Shown: positions 54,123 to 63,960 of the stretch, piece by piece
How the letters are laid out: each line of letters starts with the position of its first letter
How positions within the stretch are numbered: the first letter of the stretch is position 1
Assembly (NCBI GenBank): GCA_018417955.1
Contig: JACTVC010000007.1
Span: forward strand, 1,240,001 to 1,304,000
DNA from: Laccaria trichodermophora
Lineage: Eukaryota; Basidiomycota; Agaricomycetes; Agaricales; Hydnangiaceae
Direction: 5' to 3'
DNA length: 64,000 bases
The notes under the pieces: generated by a model
What the model was told of the DNA's origin: nothing
Seen by the model: only the letters and a program-made list of their open reading frames with translations
Database searches by the model: none
Translations under genes and position numbers: made by a program

Positions 54123-56646
54123 ATGTCCAACAAAGAGAATACTGCACCTGTTGGCCCTCCTCTCCCTCCTTTTGCTGCATCGCCTCGTCGCCCATCGGAT
54201 TTTTGGTTGAAGAACCCAGCCTGGATCGGTGACACATTTTTTTTATCTCTCCAACATTGTCTGAACTAATCTCTTCATTCCATATAGATGGGGCCATTGA
54301 CCCTCCTCATTTCTACCATAGCCATGACGAAATCGAAGCTGCTCTATGTGCCGCAGGTGTTTCTTCAAGGCCATATGCAGATCAACAGGCTGCACTTTTA
54401 ACACCTACCCTGAACCACTACGCAAACATCCAGCCACAGGGACAGGCTCTCGGGGAAGGTAGAGATGTTCTCAACGCTGCAAGCAATGCTAGTAAGTCGT
54501 TGCAGGTCTATTCATATGATACAACTTGTTGATGCTCACAATCAGGCCCCGGCCATCTCATATCGGTCGGAATGGTCTACGCCCTCGCAGCGGCACCTGG
54601 TGCTGGTGGGCGTGCCCCAAAGGGACTTGTGAAGCAGAAGCCAAAGACCAACATGACCAACATCGTCCTCGATCAAATCACTCACACTGACTTCATCAAG
54701 GCTTTCCTTGCGACTCACAATCTGTCTGACAAGTACAGCCCTGGGGTCCACTCTGGACCTGACTTCAAATTGTCATGGTCAGGCTCGCCGTATGTTGTTT
54801 TTTCTGTTCTGAAAGTTGCCCCACTTATCTATCTGCAGCGGTGGCAAATCCGGGGCGGCAACCATCCAAACGGATGACGAGTTTCGTGTCACTTTGGGAC
54901 ATCTCCTCTCCAAACCCAAGGCCAAATGCATGGTGTCGGTTGAGTTTGACCTTGATAACATGACGGGGTTCCGCATCCAGCAACCAGTAAGACACCTCTT
55001 TCTCTTCTTCTATCTTTCTGATATCTTTATATCATTAGCTCCCTTCGGTGGTGGACACTAACACTGAGCCTACAGATGGGGAGCTCGTCTATGGGACCAG
55101 AGTAAGTCATGTACTCTTTTTCCAACCATGTGTGCTCATGGTTGATAGGTTCCATGTCTCGATGGTTTCAGTGAGGTGACGCAGCTGCATGGGTCCATCA
55201 TCGTGGAGTTGAAGGCAACATGGCCTTTGTAGAAGAACGAAAGTTCACCTCAGGAAACAGTAATCGGTCGTCTACCTCAGATAAAGAAGCAAAGGGTCAA
55301 GAGGGAAAGGGAGTAAGCTAGGACAACAGACGAAGAAGACACGTAGCGGTGAAAGAATGCGTGAAGGCGTATTAAGCGCTCGCGTCGTCCAAACTGATGG
55401 TGGCGTTGAGTGGCGTTGCGTGGCGTGAGAACGTACGTCGAGGAAAGTAATCGAGAGTCGCCTAAGCCGTTGTTCTTGAAAATACTTGTAGTCTTCAATT
55501 CTTATGAAAGAGGAAAAACTTGGAGGGAAAGAATCAATCTCCATTCGCGAGGTGGGAGGGCACCTTAAGTACAAAAATCATAATCACAAGGCATCTACAC
55601 GTTCTCGCGTGCTGCCTGTCCAGAAAAGTTCTAAAGAAAATAAGAAGACAAATGAACAAAAGTAAAAATAGCTTTTGACACATCCTATCAAGTTCCTCCG
55701 CCGAACTGTCGTACTGGGAATTTCTCGGGGAGCTAATCGACGACGTGAGAGGCCTATTTGCTAACACGACTGCCCCGCTCAGTGCGGGCTTCACAACCGT
55801 CAACGCTTCGACCCTACCGTCCAGTCCTAAAGCTCGGTTTTGGTCCCTGAAAGGAGTTGTCGTAAGTACCAAACAAAAATGAATAAGGAGAAAAATTGAA
55901 TTCAAGCGTACAAAGAAGAAGGATTGAAAACCGATCCTATAAAGGTTGCTGATCGAAAAGTAACCGGCGATGACGTCATACCTTGAGACCGTTTACAGTG
56001 AAGATGCCGGAGATGACGTCGCCCTATCCAACAAGTCGTCCTTGACTTTTGCATTCTAAAAAAATAAAAGACACTAAAAAAAATAAAAAGGAACCGTAAA
56101 AACTAGCGCGCGTAAAGAATAAAGAAATAAAGGAAGTGCCGTGAGTAGTACACTCTGCACTTCCACACCTTGTTCAACTCATCTTAATGAGCATGGTGGT
56201 GCAGGCTATTGCTACATTACAAACACATCCAAACATGTCCAACTCAATGCTAGGCAGTTAAAGGCATGGGCAGCTGCTGTTGTATGTTTTTGTATAACTT
56301 ATTTGTTTGCCACTCAACCTATTCTTACAGGCTGCACATGTCGCAAACTCCTGTTCGCAAGGCACCTGTGTCCCCTCCCCTTTCTCCCATCCCTGCATCC
56401 GACTCTGAGCTTCGATCATGCCTCAGTGACTTCACGGAGGCGAAAGGCATTGATCTGACTGCATGTGAACAAGCTTTGATCATGCTTGATCTCACCCCAG
56501 ATATCATCCCCGACGTACCTGTCCACTGTTTGTGTGATATCACTCATGCAACAGAAGGCCAGATCCTCAAGCTCCATGTCTTTTGTTGTGGATGGAATGC
56601 TCACCTTGAGGAGAAGAAGGAAAAACGGCGCCGCATTGCTCTTTGA
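54123..56646 (+). pseudogene. Second (cargo) gene of the Tc1/mariner-like element, split by a 940-bp insertion
   Basis: Exons at 54,123-54,228; 54,288-54,491; 54,546-54,789; 54,839-54,986; 55,039-55,101; 55,149-55,227 continued at 56,172-56,281; and about 56,362-56,646. All introns are GT-AG and every junction keeps phase, giving about 412 codons once the insertion at 55,228-56,167 is set aside. Motifs in order: MSNKENTAPVGPPLPPF; SHDEIEAALCAAGVSSRP; TDFIKAFLATHNLSDKYSPG; FKLSWSGSPGGKSGAATIQT; KAKCMVSVEFDLDNMTGFR; then across the insertion a segment ending TWP and continuing HLNEHGGAGYCYITNTSKHV, QLNARQLKAWAAA; last LTPDIIPDVPVHCLCDITHA. As it stands translation stops at 55,232, inside the insertion. 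From memory the family is multicopy in Agaricomycetes. Function unknown; no transposase residues. Confidence 0.75.
55228..56167. mobile_element. 940-bp TG...CA insertion with 4-bp CCTT duplication (solo-LTR-like)
   Basis: It begins TGTAGAAG and ends CTTCCACA, near-perfect inverse 8-mers, and is flanked by CCTT on both sides (55,224-55,227 and 56,168-56,171). It interrupts a codon run that is otherwise continuous. TG...CA ends and a short direct repeat fit a solo LTR of a Ty3- or Ty1-type retrotransposon. No primer-binding site or coding domain is visible. It is CpG-rich (TTCCTCCGCCGAACTGTCG) and therefore recent. Confidence 0.7.
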
Positions 56647-56654
56647 TTTTACAT

Positions 56655-56872
56655 AACTAATACTGACCTGATTGTACATATCATATTCCACTGACCACAG
56701 TTGCACATATTGTATTCCGCTGACCATAGTTGGACATATTGTATTCTGCTGACCATAGTTGCACATATTGTATTCAGCTGACCGTAGTTACAAGTTGCCG
56801 CATTGCCCTTTGATGTTCCAATTACATTACTATACTGACCTGATTGTACATATTGTATTCCGCTGACCATAG
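56655..56872 (+). repeat. 29-bp minisatellite between the two convergent genes
   Basis: Five copies of CATATTGTATTCCGCTGACC / ATAGTTGCA. The segment CCGCATTGCTCTTTGATTTT through GACCTGATTGTACATAT, which includes the stop codon of the second gene, is duplicated (56,630-56,680 and 56,798-56,850). Confidence 0.8.
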
Positions 56873-57959
56873 TTACAAGTTGTAATTTTCAGAGAATGAG
56901 TATCCACAGCTTTCAATCCACCCTTCTGCCATTTCTGGTGCAACAAAGAGCACAGCCTGTTGAATCAGCCAAGGTCTGACTTCAGCGTTGATAGCATCAG
57001 CCTCATGGCGACGAAGCCATGCTTTGATAGTATGGAAAGCTTGTTCAATAGGGTTGTAGTTGGGAGAGTAAGGTGGAAGATAAATAAGTCTGGCACCTTC
57101 GACGGATGAGAGTTTATTTGAATAACAGAGTTATGAGATTGTAACTTACCACATTCATCCTCAATGATACGTCGGATCTCTTCGTCATGATGTATTGCAC
57201 AGTTGTCCACAACTACAACACTACATGGTGCAGGAAATGGGTTTAGCTGTGGCGCCTGGAAGTAAAATAAGTTGCAAAGGCAAATGGAGAAGCGAAACAA
57301 CATACAAGTTGCTGATCAACAAATTGGATGAACTTTTCCTTGCTCACAGATCTCTCAAAGATGTCAAGGGCAATGATACCTTTGTGTGTCAGGGCAGGCA
57401 AAACCGAAAACCGCTGCCCACAAATAAATGTCACACGAGAGATACATGCCCTCCCAACTGCTGCCCAACCATCTCTACGTTGATTTGTTTGGTCATCAAC
57501 ACTAGCTTCATCCAGCCAGACAAAATATTCTGCAGGAATGTCGCCATACTCAGCTTGCCAAGTGGCACGCAAGAGCTCGTTCCGCTTGATGGCTTCATGT
57601 GAAACCTTCTTTTGGCTGATTGCAAACTGCTGAAGAGCATGTGAGATGGTAGAGATGGAGACATCAATGTTTTGGTGGAGGAGTAGCTCTTGTTGCAGTT
57701 CATCAAGGTAAATCTTGGGACGAGCATCTATGATAGAGGCTAGATAGTTGATATCACCCATGTCAAGGCAGCGTACACCCCCACGTGGTCCCGCAAATGG
57801 GTTATCGACAGTCCCATAATCCTGATGAAATTGTAAGATGTTGTAGACGGTACGGAGGCTGCAGCCAGCCAGAGTATGAATGTCAGAAGCAGAGATATGC
57901 TGCTCATAATGCCAAGTTATGATATGTTGCCTCATCTCATTTGAAAGTATGGGTGCCAT
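56873..57959 (-). CDS. Tc1/mariner-type DDE transposase, intact, two introns
   Basis: Exons 57,959-57,306; 57,255-57,150; 57,096-56,873 join in frame over introns of 50 and 53 nt (GTATGT...CCAG; GTAAGT...GAAG), giving 327 residues. The N-terminal third has two helix-turn-helix-like units (ISASDIHTLAGCSLRTVYNI; DVSISTISHALQQFAISQKK). The catalytic core shows EYFVWLDEASVDDQTN (first Asp), CSVVVVDNCAIHHDEEIRR (second Asp) and LIYLPPYSPNYNPIEQAFH (Glu), with 35 residues between the second Asp and the Glu. It would cut and join element ends at TA sites in the nucleus. An in-frame ATG also occurs at 57,971. No stops or frameshifts. It lies 168 bp inside the right terminus and converges on the second gene. 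Confidence 0.9.
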
Positions 57960-58061
57960 TAAGTATTGCAAAGGTTGATTGTGAGGTGCGTACGGTATGT
58001 ACTAGCGCAACCAATATTCATTCTAGATCCAAGATCCGAACCCTCTGCAATGTGACATCAG

Positions 58062-58127
58062 TCACAGACTACATGTACAAACAAGTTTTCGTCAGATTTG
58101 TTGTGCAATCTCACATGCAAAACACTG
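58062..58127 (-). repeat. Right terminal inverted repeat of the Tc1/mariner-like element
   Basis: Inverse of 53,424-53,490; ends TTTGCATGTGAG-inverse then CACTG, followed by TA. Confidence 0.85.
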
Positions 58128-58350
58128 TAAAAGAAAGGGCTACAATTATTGTATCATGGGAAAAATAACCAAAAAGGAAGGTGCATGCCCTACCATAAGA
58201 GTCAGATATAGACTACCAAGTTTACTGATAGACTACAAAAAAGTTGGACTTAGACTACACAGTTTACGGATACACTATAAAATGGAGGATTACTAATAGA
58301 CTACAGACATTGGACATAGACTACAAAGTTTACTAATATATTATAAATGT
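58128..58350 (+). repeat. Dispersed repeat R, right half, with expanded GACTAC tandem
   Basis: AAAGGGCTACAATTATTG and AAAAAGGAAGGTGCATGCCC match the minus strand of 2,093-2,190. From 58,205 the unit AGACTACCAAGTTTACTGAT is repeated about five times (32-38 bp spacing), while the 2.1-kb copy has a single unit. Confidence 0.75.
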
Positions 58351-58371
58351 CTGAGGTTCATGTGAAGTGTT

Positions 58372-58476
58372 CATGTGGACTCCAGGTGGACTCCACAAAA
58401 TTCAGTAGTAATATGACTATTTTTGTGAAATCCTGGTGGAGTCCACCTGGAGTATGTGGAGCAAGGTAAAGTGCTG
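58372..58476 (+). mobile_element. Array and right terminus of a palindrome-armed element
   Basis: ATGTGGACTCCAGGTGGACT and GGTGGAGTCCACCTGGAGTA, then GGAGCAAGGTAAAGTGCTG ending at 58,476. The left end is not present. Confidence 0.55.
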
Positions 58477-58620
58477 CCACAGGATTCCACAGGAATGGAA
58501 CTGGAATCTGGTGAATTTACACTAATATACACTTCTGCCTACTTCCCTTACACTATTATACACTTCTGCACACTTCAATTACACAAAATGCACTTCTTCA
58601 CACTTCCCTTTGCTGTCATT
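58477..58620 (+). repeat. GGATTCC mini-array and TACACTTCTGC units
   Basis: CCACAGGATTCCACAGGAAT and GGAACTGGAATCTGG (58,477-58,512), followed by four ACACTTCTGCACACTTC-type units. On the minus strand this lies directly downstream of the KDZ C-terminal exon at 58,621-58,828. Confidence 0.5.
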
Positions 58621-58909
58621 TAGTTATCCTCATCATCTTGGACTTCTTCATCTAAACCCAAGTTATCCTCCTCACCTTCTTCTGATTTCTTCATCTGCTG
58701 TTTGTGGAGAACATACTTTGTGTGGTAGAATAACATGGTGTGTATAAACCAGTTAAAATTGCCTGGTGTCATACGTTTGAGAATTGATTGATAGCCACCA
58801 AGCCATGCATTGAGTTGTTCACAAACCTAGAATATTCTTAGTATCAAGCTCAGAAAAATACATGAATAAATACTTGTGTATTGAATGCCTGCTTTACATA
58901 TGGCCCTCC
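58621..58909 (-). pseudogene. KDZ transposase C-terminal exon, inverted
   Basis: Minus strand. GGPYVKQAFNTQ (58,909-58,875) precedes a 47-nt intron, then VCEQLNAWLGGYQSILKRM, TPGNFNWFIHTMLFYHTKYV, QMKKSEEGEEDNLGLDEEVQ and a stop at 58,621. It matches exon 3 of the KDZ relic at 42,297-43,842, including the catalytic Glu of CEQLN. This exon is free of stops. It points away from the core fragment at 59,040-59,437, and the shared intron region is present in both, in inverse orientation. Confidence 0.75.
58820..58909 (-). repeat. Left arm of a 90-bp near-perfect inverted repeat
   Basis: The inverse of this segment equals 59,348-59,437 at 89 of 90 positions. It covers the end of one KDZ exon, the whole 47-nt intron and the start of the next exon. 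The single difference is at the splice donor (ACAAGT here, ACAGGT there). Confidence 0.9.
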
Positions 58910-59039
58910 TACATGGAGCAGGGCATGAGATCCAGATCTCATATTCATGTCAAAGATGTATATAGGGTATTTGTATATTACCATATATATATGGTAACTA
59001 TTCCCTTGAACTTGGAGAGGATATAGAACTATTTGTGTG

Positions 59040-59437
59040 GTGCAAGACTTTTGCCTAGTCACTGTAAGTCAGAATCACCAACAAATATTTTGAACTGGCT
59101 AGGAAAGATTTATCCAACAGAAGAATCAAGGCCTGATTATATCTGTATTGATAAAGGCTGTCAAGTACTTGCAACTGCAGCCGCAAATGAAAGTTGGGAG
59201 ATTTGGGAAAAAACTACTTGATTTATTGTGGATGCCTATCACTACATCAATCATTGAGTAGCAGACTTCCTATGCCAGAAATATTGTAATCCTTCACCTG
59301 GCGATGGATCTGCTCCAAATCTGGTAGTCATAGCTCATGATAAGAATGGAGGGCCATATGTAAAGCAGGCATTCAATACACAGGTATTTATTCATGTATT
59401 TTTCTGAGCTTGATACTAAGAATATTCTAGGTTTGTG
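59040..59437 (+). pseudogene. KDZ transposase core fragment
   Basis: Plus strand: CKSESPTNILNWLGKIYPTE, RPDYICIDKGCQVLATAAAN, FIVDAYHYINH, FLCQKYCNPSPGDGSAPNLV, AHDKNGGPYVKQAFNTQ, then an intron. Two in-frame TGA codons lie at 59,218 and 59,255. The order and Asp motifs match the relic at 42,297-43,842. The N-terminal clusters are absent and the C-terminal exon lies inverted at 58,621-58,828. Confidence 0.75.
59348..59437 (+). repeat. Right arm of the 90-bp inverted repeat
   Basis: See the partner at 58,820-58,909; spacer 438 bp. Confidence 0.9.
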
Positions 59438-59544
59438 ACAAACATGTTTGTCCCAGGAAAAAAGTGATTTTCCTGATGTAACACTGGAAAACATTCTTAA
59501 ACTTGGAAACAATGACCTTCCCCCTTAACAATGAACTTCATCTG

Positions 59545-59677
59545 CAGGCTACATGGATTCTGGGTGGAGGCCACATGGACTCCAGATAGACTCCAGATGG
59601 ATTTGAGATGAAATTGTAGGTTTAAGTCTGCTCCAGATGGAGTCCATCTGGAATCTGTGAGGAAGGTAAAGTACCTG
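59545..59677 (+). mobile_element. GGAGTCC array and right terminus after the KDZ core
   Basis: ACATGGACTCCAGATAGACT, CCAGATGGATTTGAG and GCTCCAGATGGAGTCCATCT, then GAGGAAGGTAAAGTACCTG ending at 59,677. As at 43,918-44,077, the array follows a KDZ coding fragment in the same orientation. Confidence 0.65.
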
Positions 59678-59859
59678 ACCCATAGGCTATTTCGAATGGC
59701 CATTGCCAACCATCCTTGACTCAACTGTAGTAAGTTCATTTATATCCAAGAACAAATGCCATTTCACAATAGATTTCATGGATGGTAGCTCTACCAGTGA
59801 TAGTGGCTGACCCAATTATCAGTCTTCACTTCAACCTCCCTCACTCCACTAGTGATCAA

Positions 59860-61020
59860 AGCCTCGGTGCATAGTATTGTTGGATTTCATTGCAATGGCT
59901 CTGGACTGCTTGGTATTTGATAGCTGCATTTTGATTTTTTTTTGTTTCTTGTTTTGTGGTTACCATTTGATATTCTGAGAGGTGGCTGTCCTGCAATTTG
60001 TGAATATATTGTTCTATCCACTCTGGTAAGTTCCAATGTTGAAGTGAGAAGTGTTCCACACACTTTTGAACCATCAAAGGAGCTATACCATTGTCCACAA
60101 AAATGACTGAGCATTCAAAGAACTCTGAGATTGCTTGAAGTTGATATTGTGCACAGAGACCACATGTTGCATCATCATCACAGTACAGTAGACTTGTGTA
60201 GTTGTTGCAGCTGTAGAGTGTTTCACCAGAGGTGCCAAGTCAATCTCCAGCCACTGAGGCTTTCTCCAACTCCTGATAAAGATGATGATGAAAAAGATGT
60301 GCAATCTCAGACATAACTATAGAATCCTGATAATTTAAAAGTAAGATGTATAAATCACAAATAGAAACATACCTCTGCTGAGTTAAAGAGTGCATGTATA
60401 TCTTCATGGGTAACTGCCTCCATGCCTGCATAAAAAGTATAACTGTCTCCAGATGCACCACCCATTGCAGCTCTTGGACCATACCCATGCTATATGATTC
60501 AACTTTCTTTCCCCAGTTGATTTTTTTGACATTGCTAAGCTGGGAATGATGGTCCAATAAATAGCAAAGAGTGTCTTTATCAAAGGTATTGATATTATGG
60601 TCAGATTTTCTTTTTCTTGACTATCAATCTCTTACTATTTCTTGACTTGTCTTATCATGCCTCAAATTCTGACAAGTTGCAAATGTGGATCCTCAGGATT
60701 CAGGATTGGTTTAGGTTATGAATGAGGTTTTGCATGTGGTTCTAAAAATAAATCAAAATAAATAACCAAATTTTATATATTTTATATATCTTCAGTGGTT
60801 TGAGTTGAATCTCAGTAGGTGCTACAGAAATGCCACACCTGATCACTGATGGATCAACCACTGTGAAAGAATCAACATAAATGGTTTGAATGCACTGTTC
60901 TTCCTCTGATAGATTCTTGCACCTTTTGCAAGGTGAATTTAGTCCCTAATTGAAACAATTCAAATAAAAGCAAGATATAAAAACTAATGCCAACCTGTCG
61001 TTTTTGTAAAACATGCCCAG
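59860..61020 (-). pseudogene. Multi-exon relic with CDDDATCGLCAQYQLQ motif, unknown function
   Basis: Minus strand. An upstream exon (60,960-60,790) reads LNSPCKRCKNLSEEEQCIQT, IYVDSFTVVDPSVIRCGISV and TEIQLKPLK. After decayed sequence come MPMKIYMHSLTQQ-type and YQDSIVMSEIAHLFHHHLYQ, LEKASVAGDWL, then SGETLYSCNNYTSLLYCDDD, ATCGLCAQYQLQAISEFFEC, VIFVDNGIAPLMVQKCVEHF, QHWNLPEWIEQYIHKLQDSH, in two frames to a stop at 59,856. From memory, the CDDDA...LCAQ motif recurs in multicopy Agaricomycete genes. No function is known to me. Confidence 0.45.
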
Positions 61021-61029
61021 AAAACTTCC

Positions 61030-61735
61030 TTCTTTATGGACCAAAATCAAGAGTTTGCTGAAATAAAAGTTTCAAAATAGGATTGATGTTGTTGTTTTGG
61101 TGTTGCATGATATCTTGAATATATACCAATGCAGCACAATGAATTTGTTGGTTGGTCTTTGAATTTTAGAGAAGATAACTTACATGATAAATTATAATCA
61201 GTAGCACTTACATCATATTGTTTGGCCTCTAGTGCATAATCTAGCCAATATTTGATTGTGAATTAGAAGTTATAAAGGTTTAGAAATGAGTAAACTGAAG
61301 ATGGATATGCATCTCTTGGACTCATGTCAGGAAATTTTGCAAGAGCTCTAATAAGCTCTTTTCCTGTACACCGCCAAATGGCGCACAGGTTGATGGCAGG
61401 TTGCCAAATTTCCTGATGCGCATCAAATCTCTCACCTGTGAGTTATCTAATTCACATGCTGTGCCCAGGCCCAGCTGGCCATCAGCTGGTTCATACATGG
61501 GTGCCAGGTCTGCTGTAAACATGGTGACCACCCTACCACAAAATTAGCATATCTGCCAGATTTCACTCAAAGGCAAGGCCTATGTAAGAGATGGTTAATA
61601 GGTGCTTTTTCACTTTGAAATATACATTAGTTGCATCCAAATACACCTTGTAATAATGTTTGTCAAAACAAAGTCCAAGTCATTTCAAACTCAGAAACTC
61701 TGCGTGTTCAAATACTTGCAACCCAAGCTCAACCT
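61030..61735. other. No gene recognised
   Basis: A short minus-strand frame (61,531-61,322, ADLAPMYEPADGQLGLGTAC) is the only protein-like run. The rest is unplaceable. Confidence 0.35.
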
Positions 61736-63180
61736 TCCTCACTCTCACCTTCGTCTCCGCCACCATTCCTCTTTGTCACCACCACCTCCTGCATCAATCA
61801 TTCGAACGCCCTCAATGACAACGCAGGACCGCCACACAACCAGCCCATCAGTGCACAACATTTCAATGGGATGAAGATGACCTGGCATGCCAGCAAACAT
61901 GACACATCGTCCAGATGGTAATGACACAAATCGTCGTTACCGACCCCATGAATTAAGGTGAGCAAGCTGACTCCTCTATCCCTTTCCTTTTCTTTTTTGA
62001 CAAGAACTTGAAGGGCCACGTCGCCATCACAACTTGCAACAGACAAATGGTGACTAATGATGTGACAAATGATGGTGAATATCCAGGTGAGCAACACTAC
62101 ATCCCTCCCCCTCTGTTTTTAACTCAAAGAGCATAGGCCATGTTGCCATCATCAAGATGGCAACCATAGTGTTCGCAGGTCTGGTTCAGTCTGGTTTTTT
62201 GCCCCGAAAACGCGCAACCATGGACCGCAACCAGTCCAGAACCAACCCAGATATTGAGGGAACCGAACCGGACCACCTAAGACCAGTCTTTTGCGGTCCA
62301 TGGACCATGTTCAGACCGATTCAGACCAGTCTTTTTGCATAAAAGTTATCATAGCAATATAAACCATTTGTATCTCAATTATTATTATTCTAAAAAATAG
62401 ACTGGTTATATATCATAGTAAAACATATAAATACCCATCATTCCACCAATTTTTAAGAAGTTTAATGAAGGTTTGACATAGCTATGACTGAAACCGAATT
62501 ACATCTCCTAAAGACTCAGGCAGAATGTAATGTGGCAACTGTAAATTATTTGATGCATACCATATATTGATAGATGGTGAGTATATTTTCATAGTTAAAA
62601 TGTCAATATCCAAAAATTAAATCAAGCAAAATGATGAAAGTTTGAGTGAGTTAGAATTAAAGTCATTCTGGTACAAGTTGCACAAACAAGTATTTGTGCC
62701 AAAATGGATTTGGTTATATCTTTCTCAGTTCTTAACCGTTTTTGATGAACCAAAGACCCAATTCAAGGTAAAAAACGTGGTTACAAGGCTATGTAACGCA
62801 TGTGACCATTTAACCGGTTGCAACCGATTTAAACCAGTCTTTGAATGGTTTTAAAAGATTTTTGAAATGAGGCAACTGGCAACCAGACCAACCCCAAATT
62901 TGGGCAACTGCAACCGAAAAAAGACTGGACCATGGTCCGGTTCAGTCCGGTCCATGTTTTTTTTCAGTCCTATGAACCGGACCTGTAAACACTAGGTGAC
63001 CAACAGTGGATGATACACAACAACAAACAACGTCGAGGTGAGCAACATGACACCCCTCCTCTCCTTTTTTCACCCATAGCAAACAATCAACAACAACAAT
63101 GCACCACAAATGCCAAACAACATCCAGGTGAGAAACATCACATTACACCCCTCCCTTTTACCTTGTTCACACAGATGTTC
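61736..63180 (+). mobile_element. Palindrome-armed element interior with repeated donor-like modules
   Basis: CAC/ACG-rich blocks alternate with pyrimidine-rich stretches. Each switch is marked by a donor-like sequence: AAGGTGAGCAAG (61,957), CCAGGTGAGCAA (62,084), GAGGTGAGCAAC (63,035), CCAGGTGAGAAA (63,124). The same module occurs in elements B, C and D. The hAT-like MITE at 62,167-62,994 is inserted in it. No terminal array was found. Confidence 0.45.
62167..62994 (+). mobile_element. Complete hAT-like MITE
   Basis: The left end TAGTGTTCGCAGGTCTGGTT and the right end GGACCGGACCTGTAAACACTA (with small differences) are inverted. GGTCCGGT/ACCGGACC words are dense near both ends. Flanks GGCAACCA and GGTGACCA (8 bp, six identical) fit the 8-bp target duplication of hAT elements. 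The 828 bp encode nothing. Its middle matches 41,111-41,760 in inverse orientation. Confidence 0.8.
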
Positions 63181-63184
63181 TAGG

Positions 63185-63725
63185 AGTTAACCCTCCATGA
63201 CGACCTACCCACTTGTACAACCATGCCATACCTTTCCTTCCATATGGGTAGTAGAAAAAGTAGCTGTATATAATGCTTTTCTACCCCATTGTCAAAATAC
63301 AATCTATTCTTTTGTTCATGTTCTCAAATTGAAATAAGACAATGCCGCAAGGTGCAAATGAGGATGAATAAATTTGTAAAAATGAGATGTAAATCCCGGT
63401 AGCTCACACCCAGCCCAATATACCAGCATTCCCTGAATGACCACCTGTCCTCAACATATCGCCTCCACCGGGGACAGGTATACCTGGTGCCATGCTGTGT
63501 TTAGTGCGAAGTTCACATGGCCCCCAGCTGTCAAAAGGTTCACGCGACATGGATGCTGGGTGTGATTACATCATTTGATCCAGGTTTCTGTGACCTGGCA
63601 ACATTTTGGTGGTGTGGACACTTTCCTCCAGGTTGGCTGAGTCTAAATAGAGTTATATAGAAAGCACCTCTATAAAAAAAACATACATTGAGTACAGGAT
63701 AGTCAACTGTGCTTTCTTCCCAGGC
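63185..63725. other. No gene recognised
   Basis: A GGGGACAGGTATACCTGGTG hairpin-like sequence near 63,470 is the only structure seen. Confidence 0.35.
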
Positions 63726-63729
63726 TTTT

Positions 63730-63960
63730 TTTTCCTCAATGGGAATCCAGGAGTGTACGACAAGACTTAGAGTTTCTGAGATGTGATTTTTGTGGAATAG
63801 TTGTTTAACAAAATCTATCTTCCACAAGGCTAGTCCTCTTGGATCACTCCACTGATGAACACTCTGTGGAAGATATGAGGCCTAAAAATAGGTTAATAAA
63901 GCTGGGAAAACAAAAATAAGTTCTGCCTTGACACTCTGGATCTATTCAGGCATTTGATAA
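63730..63960 (-). repeat. Repeat pair with 48,660-48,900
   Basis: Direct copy of 48,660-48,900 with about 80% identity by eye. The minus-strand reading SLVEDRFC...QKSHLRNSKSC carries stops. Confidence 0.55.

Larger units (their letters stand above)
53424..58127 (-). mobile_element. Two-gene Tc1/mariner-like element with long terminal inverted repeats
   Basis: The left end CAGTGTTTTGCATGTGAGAT (53,424) and the right end, inverse of 58,108-58,127, are identical over the first 27 bp and about 90% similar over 65 bp. Both are flanked by TA (53,422-53,423 and 58,128-58,129), the Tc1/mariner target. The flanks are the two halves of repeat R, uninterrupted at about 2,190, which shows a single insertion. 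The element carries a DDE transposase (56,873-57,959, minus) and, convergently, a second multi-exon gene (54,123-56,646, plus). Its 4.7 kb, of which 0.94 kb is a secondary insertion, is large for a superfamily normally holding one gene in 1.3-2.5 kb. CpG is retained, implying youth. Confidence 0.85.

Noticed and set aside
53424..58127. Two separate Tc1/mariner ends with a host gene trapped between
   Set aside because: The outside flanks are the two halves of one repeat R copy, which fits a single insertion better.
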